This document shows, piece by piece, positions 55,681 to 64,000 of a stretch of 64,000 nucleotides of DNA. Numbering within the stretch: position 1 is the stretch's first letter; each line of letters starts with the position of its first letter. The DNA is from Uranotaenia lowii (lineage: Eukaryota > Arthropoda > Insecta > Diptera > Culicidae), in NCBI RefSeq assembly GCF_029784155.1, contig NC_073692.1, forward strand, positions 19,532,126 to 19,596,125. Reading direction: 5' to 3'. The notes below the pieces were generated by a model. The model was given only the letters and a program-made list of their open reading frames with translations, was not told the DNA's origin and made no database searches. The translations under genes were made by a program, and so were the position numbers.

Positions 55681-58595
55681 GAAGAAGTTTTTACAGATAT
55701 ATATGATGGATGATTGGAAGTTTATGACAACACCGAAAAAGCGAACGAAAACATTCCAGAAAGCTCGCACAGAAAACTACAGGGAAGCTTTACATTCAAA
55801 AATATTTAAATTTACAGAATAACATAAAAAAAATACAAAACTACTGCTACTATTCATATCTTGATCATAAGAACCGTGACTAGAGACCCAATAAAGTATG
55901 GATTTGAGTACTTTTAGCATTACGTCAGATGATATTTTTAGGCTGACCAGAGTTAAACGATGACTACTGTCGTCGCATGGTGTAAGGCCAACTAGCTCCT
56001 ACGAGTTGTCAAACATTACACATTTATATTCTTAACGATAAAATCATATTCTCGAACTCTAATACACCTTTTTGCTTCTCACTACTGTCAAACCCCTTCA
56101 GAATTTATGCTAGTTTCTGTGCCACAATTTAGCTGCACTGTTACGCCGGAGTTGGCTTATTGGTGCGACTGCTCCTAAAACTATTGAGGTCGGAAGCTCG
56201 TAAAATCTACCGGCACTTGTGCTCCGATAGTAGAAATGCAATGTATATAGCTTTACACTCCAGACAACCGGTGAATAGTGCTGTATGGGTTGAAACCCAA
56301 ACGCCTACGAAACGCAGTACCAGTTAGGCGTAAATTAAAATGAAACTGTTTGTTGTGTCGGTCAAAGATTCATAAGTTTCTGGATGAAATCATCGCAAAA
56401 CGTATAAATTTTTATGTAAACTATATTTTCCGAATTACGTGAAAGAAAATTTATTAAAATATTATTTTTATAATTGAAAAAAAGTTTCAATAAACTTAGA
56501 AATATAATTTGAATTACAATTATTCCATCATACAAGAAAATTTGTACGAAGTTTTAGCCGTTATGATTTCGAATCAGCGACCAACAACAATGCGAGACCG
56601 ACCAAATCTACGAGGGTGATGTGATGTACCTCCTCCCCTCAGTTCATGATTCTTTAAATTCAGAGGTTATCAAGTAGCGTGAGGGCCAAAGGTCACCACA
56701 TACATGTTCAACATTCTCGTCCCGCAATACCGGTTGTAAAATTTGTGTTCGATTTGAACTAGCTACATTTTATATTAAGTTGAATTTCCGAGCACAAACA
56801 ATATTTCATCTAAAAAAATCCATTTGATAAATCAGTGTCTCGAATCTCTCGCTCGAATGCAGCAGCATGTAAAGACAGCTTATTTTGACATACTTTACAT
56901 ACTAAGGTGGTTCGCCACTCTTAAGAATTTACGAGAAAATCATTATAACATTGCTATTCAACATTGAACCCAATGGTGAAATTCGGTGGTTCGAAGTGGC
57001 TTGCAACTTTGCAACATTTGTATACCTCAACACTTATTCAATTTTAATTTTAATATCTATAGTGTAATAAAGTTATCGTTCAATAATAATGAAATGATAA
57101 TGGCATAGTTTCTCACATCGTAAGATAGTTTTTTTTAGGTTTTTGAATCTCATAGAAAATTAAACAAAATTAAGCAATAGATGTGCTAATTTTTAAATTT
57201 TACGATGCCGTAAAAAACTTTACCCAGTATGACGGATTGGCTCTATGATATAACCTACAATCTATATATTGCTTTTATTATCCTATACCAACACTGTTGC
57301 TGTAAAAATATTTTTCGGACAATCACAAATTTTTTATAAATAAATATTTTTATATTTCAGTTAACAGTCAGGGCTCAAATGCAACAAAATGCGAATCAAA
57401 GATTCACCTCGTAAATCTCGTTTCCATATGCTGGACTGCGATAGTTTTGCATCATGTGTTAATTAGTTTCAAAATTTCATCCATTCAAACATTAATTTTT
57501 ATGATTTCAGCCAGCAGAACTTTTTATAGTATTTTTTGAAACCCTAAATGTATGCAGCACTCTATGCTTTTTCTTTAAGAACATTTTTGACAGAAAACAT
57601 GTAAAAATTCATTCGAACCAAACCTAAAATTACTGCAACTGATAATGTATGCGTTATGATGACATCACAAATGTATCAAAAACTATAAAATTCCAAACGT
57701 TTTCATTTGATTTTTCATTAAAAGCAAAGTTTGTTGTAACTTACCCCTTTTTCTGAGTAGGATGAAAATCGCATGTTTTTGTAAATTTAAAAATAACTGG
57801 TGAAACCAATAATTTTTCTGACTACGTCAATTTGATTTCCCAACAATCTTAAAACTTTTGATGTACATGCGGTATGATTATCTGTGGACATTAAGTTTTT
57901 AGAAGCCATTGAAGTTGAAAAGTGTTGCATGAACAATCGACGGTACTTAAAGGGCGAACACGAAATTATTGCGACACCAAAAATGTCATGCCAATTTTTG
58001 CATAATGTTTGGAATCAAACCAAATTTTTAGGGTAGTTTTATGCATATATTAGCTGACCCGGTGGGCTTTGCTACACCTTGCAAATATAAATGAAATTTG
58101 CTTGAACTATCTAAATTTTAAAGTTTTTTTACAGGTATCATTTAAAATCGATTTCAACATAAATCCGAAACAACTATTTTAAAAAGAAAACTGCAAATGG
58201 CGTTTGTAATTTCAATACAAAGATGATTTCATCTTATTGAATGTAACTTGATCTTTAAATTTGTTTTAAAGATCTGAAACTTTTACTTTGTGTTGGAGAA
58301 GTTTGACGAGTTCTCCAATTATGCAAATATGTATGTTTTATTGATATGAATTCTCCACCTTCTATTTTTCCAAAGTGGGGAGATCTCACGAACTTCAATA
58401 AAACCATTGTTGGTATCTAAATAATGTCACTTACCGCCATGTGGCTTCATTTAATTCAGAATAATATGAAAAAAAAATTGTCTCCTGTCCTACATCGCCC
58501 TCAAAAAACGGAGGGTCTTAATTTATCTATGCAAACAGCCTCTCTCATAAAAGATGGATCTTCTTCTGAATGGATCGAGATGATTGCTGATTACG
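55681..58595. other. AT-rich intergenic DNA
   Basis: No gene is supported. Near 57949 the string AAAGGGCGAACACGAAATTA resembles a Tc1/mariner-type terminus without a visible partner. Near 58051 the word TAGCTGACCCGGTGGGCTTT starts what may be the repeat family that continues to the window end. Confidence 0.45.
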
Positions 58596-58601
58596 AGATT
58601 A

Positions 58602-58676
58602 CCAATATTTATCCAATAACTAATATTTATCCAATAACTAATATTTATCCAATAACTAATATTTATCCAACAACTG
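58602..58676. repeat. 18-bp tandem repeat, four copies
   Basis: AATATTTATCCAATAACT-type units follow one another four times. The unit is a multiple of three, so the short plus-strand frame across it encodes four NIYPIT repeats. I do not regard that frame as a gene. Confidence 0.9.
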
Positions 58677-59329
58677 TCTGAAGAAAAGGGCTAAAATAAT
58701 TATTTTTCTCTTAATTAAAGAAACTAGCGCCTTTAAGCATGCAATGGCTGATATGAATAAAGCTCTAGTAATTGCTTTTGCTATTTTCGAGCAGTTTTGT
58801 GAGTCAAATACTTCGAATGCCATGCATATTTTTAATCCGGAGCTGGTTGAAAGTAAATGCTCTACTCTGCTTTTTCATATCTAGTTGAGCGAATGCTTTC
58901 AAACTTTGCCATTCTAAAGTTCGAGCTAAGTAAAAGCTATCGAAGTATTTGCTATTTTCTTATTCATACCACCTAATGTCATCAGGGTTGAGACAAAGTT
59001 ATAGATTTTTTTTTTCTTATGACAGTTATAAATTGAGAATTGAGAACAAACATGACAAAAATAGTCAATCGACTTCTATCTTGGGGTTTTGTTTGATTTT
59101 TTTTCCAAGGATTAGAGCTTTCTGAATGAAGGATCAAGTCTCCCTTAACTTAAAAAATATCGCAATTTTTTTACAACCACGAAAATGTTTCTAGTTAATC
59201 TACGGATTCAAGTAGAGTTCTAATTTTTGGAGCATAGAAACTTGAAGTTACACGCTGTCAGAAAATGTAAAAGGGTGCGAGTTTCTAAATTTTTCCAAAT
59301 GATATGGTGAAAATAAGAAAAGGGGATCA
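58677..59329. other. AT-rich intergenic DNA
   Basis: No recognisable feature between the 18-bp tandem repeat and the ~180-bp repeat units. Confidence 0.4.
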
Positions 59330-59680
59330 AGTATCCCCCCCCCCCCCCCCCCCACTCTCCCCTACTCATTGGAATAAGGGTGGTGCCTTAAATGAAAATA
59401 AAACCATTTCTTGTGGCCCTATCCTTTTTAATGTGAAATTTGATTCCATTTCCATATGTAAGTTGACTAGTTATTCAAAGAATTGTACCATCGCTTTCTG
59501 TATCCCCAATGGAAGAATGGAGGCGTTTCAAATAATCATATAACTTTTACTCGCTCTCCCATATCAAATTTGGTTCCATATGCTTGATTAGTTCTCAAGT
59601 TATGCCAGAAATTGTAAAGGTGTCCCTTTCCCTTTCCTATCTCCACACTGGAAGGAGGAAGTGGTACCACTGATCTCACT
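59330..59680. repeat. decayed ~180-bp repeat units, left part
   Basis: Two diverged units are seen, each with a CAAATTTGGTTCCAT-like block, a TTGATTAGTTCTCAAGTTAT-like block, a C-rich block and a GGAAG/GGAGG block. A run of 19 C occupies 59335-59353. Units of the same family continue at 63399-64000, on the other side of the RTE insertion. Confidence 0.7.
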
Positions 59681-59994
59681 GACATGACACTTATAACAAA
59701 AACCCGATCATTTTCTGTCTAATTTTGCCACCTATTGTGAACCTTGCAAAATATGATAAATAAATTCCAGTAGGAAAAATTTACCTGTTTAGTACAATTG
59801 TAACGTCGAAAATGCTAATTTTTCCATGAAAATTGAGTGGCATTTCCCAACTGTGATAGCATTTCATCAAAAGCGATTGATGCGCACTCTAGAAACGATG
59901 CTGCGTACTGCTTACGATATTGCGTAATTATCCAACAAACGAAATCGAGTGTCCATCGAGATAAGCAATAAAAATCGTATACTTACTTACTTAC

Positions 59995-62900
59995 TTAATG
60001 ATCCCGCGCCGATCCTCCGGTGCATAGGGCCGTGGTAAAAGACCTCCACTGTTGACGATCCGGAGCCAGCGTCTTCACCTGGTCCCAGTCAAGATTCTCG
60101 TCGACAGTTCGGATTTCAGCGGCTAGGCTTCGCCGCCACGAATTTCTGGGTCTGCCTCTTCTTCGATGACCTTCTGGATTCCAATCTAGCGCCTCTCTGC
60201 AAATCTCGTTTTCATCTCTTCGCAGCGTGTGCCCAATCCATCTCCACTTACGTTCCCGAATCTCGATTTCTAGCGCCCTTTGATGACACCGGCGATGTAG
60301 TTCCTCATTCGAGATCCAATTGCCAGGCCACCAAGCGCGGATGATATTCCGCAGGCAGCGGTTTACAAATACTTGCAGTTTTCGCGTCGTTACCGCATAT
60401 GTGCACCAAGTTTCGCACCCGTACAGCAATACGGATTTGACGTTTGAGTTGAAGATTCGGATTTTCGTTCGTAGAGAGATCTGGCGTGACCGCCAGATGT
60501 TTCGGAGACTCGCAAACGCAAATCGGGCCTTTCTTATCCGGGTTTCGATGTCTTTTCTGGTACCACCATCAGGCGTTATCTGGCTACCAAGATACTGGAA
60601 GCACTCCACTTTCTCAACTTGTTGCCCAGCTACCATGAAACTGGAGGGATTTCCTGTGTTGATCTCCATCGACTTGGTCTTTCCGACATTGACTTTGAGA
60701 CCTGCTGCCTTGGAACTTTCGGTGAGATCGTCGAGTTTGCTCTGCATATCTGGTTGTGTTTGGGCGAGCAAAACAATATCGTCAGCCAGGTCAAGGTCGT
60801 TCAGTTGCTCCATTGTTGAAGGATTCCACGGCAATCCTCGGTTCGGTGCACAGTCAATCGATCCAATCAGAATCTCATCCATTACGATGAGAAAAAGTAG
60901 CGGTGATAGAATACATCCTTGTCTCACTCCAGCAGTTACCGGGATTGGTTCGGACAAGACACCGTCGTGCAAGACCTTGCACGAAAATGCCTCGTACTGT
61001 GCTTCGATGAGATGGACTAGTTTCTCTGGGACCCCTCGTCGCCTTAGAGCCGCCCAGATGTTTTCATAGTTAAGTCGGTCGAATGCTTTTTCGAAATCAA
61101 CGAACACCAGCAGAAGAGAGTCCTGGAATTCGTTGATTTGTTCCAGTATGATTCGTAGCGTTGTGATGTGGTCCACACATGATCGTCCGGATCGGAATCC
61201 AGCTTGTTGCCGTCGGAGTGTAGCGTCTATTTTCTCCTGGATCCTGTTCAGGATCACTTTGCAGAGTACTTTGAGGGTTGTACAGATCAACGTTATGCCT
61301 CGCCAGTTACCGCACTCTGTCAGGTCTCCTTTCTTCGGGACCTTTACGAGGATACCCTGCATCCAGTCGGCCGGGAATGTTGCAGTATCCCAGATGTCAG
61401 CGAAAAGACGGTGCAACATTTGTGCTGATAGGGCAGGGTCGGCTTTGAGCATTTCAGCAGGGATGCAATCGATCCCAGGTGCTTTGTTGGATTTCATGTT
61501 TTTGATTGCCGCTTCTATTTCAGCCAGCGAAGGCGCTTCCGAGTTGACGCCATTTATGCGACTTACTGTTGGCGCTTCGAGCTGCAGATTCTGTTGGCCA
61601 TCGCTATTCGTGACTCGGAAGAGTTGTTCGAAGTGCTCAGTCCATCGTTTGAGCTGATCTGTTCGATCGGTCAATAACTGACCTGCTCGGTCTTTTAGCG
61701 GCATTCTTGCATTAGTCCTTGCACCACTGAGGCGGCGAGAAATGTCATAAAGTAATCGGATATCTCCATTGGCGGCGGCTCTTTCTCCCTCTTCGGCTAG
61801 GGAGTTTGTCCAGGCTCTCTTGTCTCGTCTACAAGCTCGTTTAACTGCCTTTTCCAGCTCCGCATATCGTAAGCGGGCGGCTGCTTTGGCTGACCCGGTA
61901 CATGCCTGCTCAATTCCGACTTTCGCCTTTCTCCGATCATCGACCATCCTCCAAGTTTCATCCGACATCCATTCACTTCTTCTTCCACAAACTTTACCGA
62001 GAGTACCATGGCTCGTCGTGATAAAGGCATTCTTGATTCCACACCACTGTTCTTCGACTGTTCCGTCTGTCGGCAGCTCCGAGGCTCGGGATTCTAGCTG
62101 TTCAACGTATGCCCTTTTCACCTCTGGATTCTCCAACCGGCGGACGTCGTATCGACACCCGACTTTCTCCTCGCGCCGTTGGACACGCGCAACTCTCAGT
62201 CGTATCTCGCCAAGGACGAGGTGATGGTCAGATGCAATGTCTGCGCTTCGTTTGTTGCGGACATCAAGAAGGCTCCTTCTCCATTTTCGGCTGATGCAGA
62301 TGTGGTCAATTTGATTTTCTGTTCGGCCATCTCGGGATACCCAAGTGACCTTATGTGCTGGTCGATGGGGGAAGAGCGATCCGCCGATCACCATGTTGTT
62401 GTTTCCACAAAATTCTACAAACAGTTCTCCGTTTTCGCTCATCTGTCCTAGGCCATGGCGTCCCATGATGCGCTCAAGGTCCTGATTGTCGGAGCCAATC
62501 TTTGCGTTGAAGTCGCCCAAATGGATTTGAATGTCACCCTTCGGAATTCTCTCAACCACGCTGTTCAGTTGACTGTAAAACTGCTCTTTCTCCTGCAAGT
62601 CGGCAACGTCAGTTGGCGCATAACACTGGACCATTGTAAGGTTTCTAACCCGTGTTCTGAATCTGGCTACGGTTATTCTTTCGTTTATCGGTTCCCATCT
62701 AATGAGGGCCGCGTAGGCCTGCGGGCTTAACAGGAAACCAACTCCTCGTTCCCGAGTAGCATGTTCTCCTCGTATGCCAGAGTAAAGCAGGACTTGCCCG
62801 GATTGTGTCTTGTGTTCTCCAGTATTAGGCCAACGGACTTCGCTCAATCCCAGAATTTCAAGCTTGAGGCGGCTAGCCTCTCTAGCAAGTTGTTCCAGTT

Positions 62901-63102
62901 TGCCTTGTTGGGCAAGGGTTAAAACATTCCAAGTTCCAATTCGTGTCCGTGTTTTCATGCTAAAAGTCGTCGCCAAAGTTCCAGGTCGGTCATTTCTTTC
63001 GGATTCCGTAACAATTTCAAATCGGGAGCAGTAGGTTGTTAGCCTAAAGTCCCTATCCCGCGATGGGGCTGCCATCTTGGACTTAGCTGGCGGGAGCCGC
63101 AT
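59995..63102 (-). CDS. RTE endonuclease-reverse transcriptase (copy 2), full open frame
   Basis: The ATG at 63102 gives [20 protein letters not shown] and 1035 codons. The endonuclease ([23 protein letters not shown]), RT ([35 protein letters not shown]) and C-terminal [20 protein letters not shown] block are all present. By eye it differs from copy 1 at only a few dozen residues. The N-terminal extension of 51 codons relative to copy 1 overlaps the upstream 112-codon frame by 64 bases in another frame, which suggests coupled translation. Confidence 0.95.
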   Translation of the reverse strand: MRLPPAKSKMAAPSRDRDFRLTTYCSRFEIVTESERNDRPGTLATTFSMKTRTRIGTWNVLTLAQQGKLEQLAREASRLKLEILGLSEVRWPNTGEHKTQSGQVLLYSGIRGEHATRERGVGFLLSPQAYAALIRWEPINERITVARFRTRVRNLTMVQCYAPTDVADLQEKEQFYSQLNSVVERIPKGDIQIHLGDFNAKIGSDNQDLERIMGRHGLGQMSENGELFVEFCGNNNMVIGGSLFPHRPAHKVTWVSRDGRTENQIDHICISRKWRRSLLDVRNKRSADIASDHHLVLGEIRLRVARVQRREEKVGCRYDVRRLENPEVKRAYVEQLESRASELPTDGTVEEQWCGIKNAFITTSHGTLGKVCGRRSEWMSDETWRMVDDRRKAKVGIEQACTGSAKAAARLRYAELEKAVKRACRRDKRAWTNSLAEEGERAAANGDIRLLYDISRRLSGARTNARMPLKDRAGQLLTDRTDQLKRWTEHFEQLFRVTNSDGQQNLQLEAPTVSRINGVNSEAPSLAEIEAAIKNMKSNKAPGIDCIPAEMLKADPALSAQMLHRLFADIWDTATFPADWMQGILVKVPKKGDLTECGNWRGITLICTTLKVLCKVILNRIQEKIDATLRRQQAGFRSGRSCVDHITTLRIILEQINEFQDSLLLVFVDFEKAFDRLNYENIWAALRRRGVPEKLVHLIEAQYEAFSCKVLHDGVLSEPIPVTAGVRQGCILSPLLFLIVMDEILIGSIDCAPNRGLPWNPSTMEQLNDLDLADDIVLLAQTQPDMQSKLDDLTESSKAAGLKVNVGKTKSMEINTGNPSSFMVAGQQVEKVECFQYLGSQITPDGGTRKDIETRIRKARFAFASLRNIWRSRQISLRTKIRIFNSNVKSVLLYGCETWCTYAVTTRKLQVFVNRCLRNIIRAWWPGNWISNEELHRRCHQRALEIEIRERKWRWIGHTLRRDENEICREALDWNPEGHRRRGRPRNSWRRSLAAEIRTVDENLDWDQVKTLAPDRQQWRSFTTALCTGGSARDH

Positions 63103-63377
63103 TTCATAAATTCAGCCGCTTGCTGCAAGACAGACGCTGTTTGAGCCGCCCCTGACCTGGAGAACAGACGCTCGGTTGTTGTTGCACGCCGCCCCTGACC
63201 TGGGGAACAGACGCGTGCGGCCACCTTCTCAGTCTGCATGCGACCAAAGCATCCACCGGGGTTGAGTACCCGATCTCCGCTTAGGTTACTCGCACCCCAG
63301 CCGGCACCGCGGGGAGGTAGAGATAGGAGTTGTGAATAAGAGGTGATATGACCACTATGGGGTCTCGTGTTGCACAT
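63039..63377 (-). CDS. RTE upstream open frame, 112 aa (copy 2)
   Basis: From the ATG at 63377 the frame runs [20 protein letters not shown] to IGTLG-stop, the same length as in copy 1. It overlaps the start of the EN-RT frame. No known domain is recognised; it is rich in Gly, Arg and Ser. Conservation of length in both copies supports a real product. Confidence 0.65.
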   Translation of the reverse strand: MCNTRPHSGHITSYSQLLSLPPRGAGWGASNLSGDRVLNPGGCFGRMQTEKVAARVCSPGQGRRATTTERLFSRSGAAQTASVLQQAAEFMKCGSRQLSPRWQPHRGIGTLG

Positions 63378-63398
63378 TATCCACCGTTTACCAGCCAA

Positions 63399-64000
63399 AA
63401 TAAAAATCGTATGGAGCCTCACTTCTCCATTTCTATCTTTTCAATGGGAGGAGGAAGAAGTCTAGAATAATTATAGAGATATTTCTCGTACTCAAATACT
63501 ATGCTCAATTTTCTTAAACACAGGAAGAAGGTTGTACAGAAACCTTCCTCCTTCTTCCTATTTCCTCACTGGAAAAAAAGAGGAATACCAAATATTCAGG
63601 GAAACATTTTTCGTACCCTTATATCATCCCATGCCAATTTTGGTTCCATTTGCTCGATTTGTTCTTCAGTTATACAAAAAATTATATGGAAGCCCCCCTC
63701 CCCTCTCCTATTGCCCATTGGGATGAGGGAGGGGCTCAAATAATCATTAGAAAATACCCTCGCATGCCAAATTTGATTCCATTTGCTTAATTAGTTTTGG
63801 AGTTGCGTAAAAAATTATAAAAGAGGCCCCTTCCCTCTTTCTATCTCCCTACTGGGAAGAGGAAGGGGTCCCAAATAATCAAAGGGATACATTTTGTATC
63901 CAAATACCCTCCTATGCCAAGTTTGGTACCATTTGCTTGATCTGTTCTCGAGTTAAGCAAACATTTGTCTTTTGTATGGAAGACCCCCTTCTCCTTTCCT
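63399..64000. repeat. ~180-bp tandem-like repeat units, right part
   Basis: Units begin around 63400, 63560, 63700 and 63870. Each contains ATGCCAAATTTGRTTCCATT, a TTGMTTAGTTYTYGAGTTA-like block, a TATGGAAGCCCCC block and a GGGAAGAGGAAGGGG block. The C-rich and G-rich blocks are partly complementary and could pair. The array runs off the end of the window. Confidence 0.8.

Larger units (their letters stand above)
59981..63398 (-). mobile_element. full-length RTE-type (JAM1-like) LINE, copy 2, apparently intact
   Basis: The element is flanked by perfect 14-bp direct repeats AATAAAAATCGTAT at 59967-59980 and 63399-63412. Its 3' tail is TAAG repeated four times. It carries the same two frames as copy 1 without interruption. 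The perfect duplication and open frames indicate a young insertion. It has landed inside a unit of the ~180-bp repeat, which can be read across the empty site. Confidence 0.95.

Noticed and set aside
55372..55770. Membrane-anchored start (MRAFWNVFVRFFG) for the FAMeT-like protein
   Set aside because: This upstream extension starts before the likely ATG at 55680 and uses hydrophobic read-through of AT-rich sequence. The phase-consistent model from 55680 is simpler.
60320..61069. Plus-strand frames across RTE copy 2
   Set aside because: They are antisense shadows of the RTE EN-RT gene.

Overview
The window looks like euchromatic insect DNA, most likely from a culicine-type mosquito. The host genes are AT-rich-intron animal genes with GT-AG splice sites and dipteran-like proteins (MED30, asteroid, Atg4, DM9 proteins). 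The repeats fit a mosquito: a DD37E mariner, an RTE/JAM1-type LINE, an I-clade LINE and a tRNA-derived SINE. The species call is inference. All gene models below were assembled by eye from splice sites and reading-frame phase.

Layout. Positions 1-7.9 kb are gene-free, with a 1.2-kb TIR element (3862-5060) and a SINE (7201-7407). From 7.9 to 18.0 kb runs the 3' part of a plus-strand gene I do not recognise, with five exons. Its 8.7-kb intron holds a broken DD37E mariner carrying a 277-bp (AC)n tract, and a decayed I/Jockey-type LINE. MED30 (minus, 18.5-21.2 kb) converges on that gene; its second intron holds a 13-bp minisatellite split by a poly(A) retroposed sequence. The asteroid nuclease gene (plus, 22.65-25.53 kb) follows. 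Atg4 (minus, 26.5-38.1 kb) has five coding exons and a 10.2-kb first intron packed with nested transposons: an old RTE copy interrupted by a CR1-like LINE, and a TIR DNA element interrupted by a near-intact RTE copy.

From 40.8 to 55.7 kb three minus-strand genes encode DM9 (DUF3421) proteins: two DM9-only genes and one farnesoic-acid-O-methyltransferase-like/DM9 gene. A full-length, apparently intact I-clade LINE (44048-49848) sits among them with a perfect 14-bp target-site duplication. A fold-back element lies at 50030-50465. The last 8 kb has no host gene that I can see. It holds a ~180-bp tandem-like repeat into which a second, fully open RTE copy (59981-63398) has inserted with a perfect 14-bp duplication.

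The host genes do not form one pathway. The DM9 cluster is the only functional grouping. The most striking themes are recent LINE activity, the antisense orientation of every LINE-type insertion found inside a host-gene intron, and two TIR elements with subterminal repeat arrays that I cannot assign to a family.
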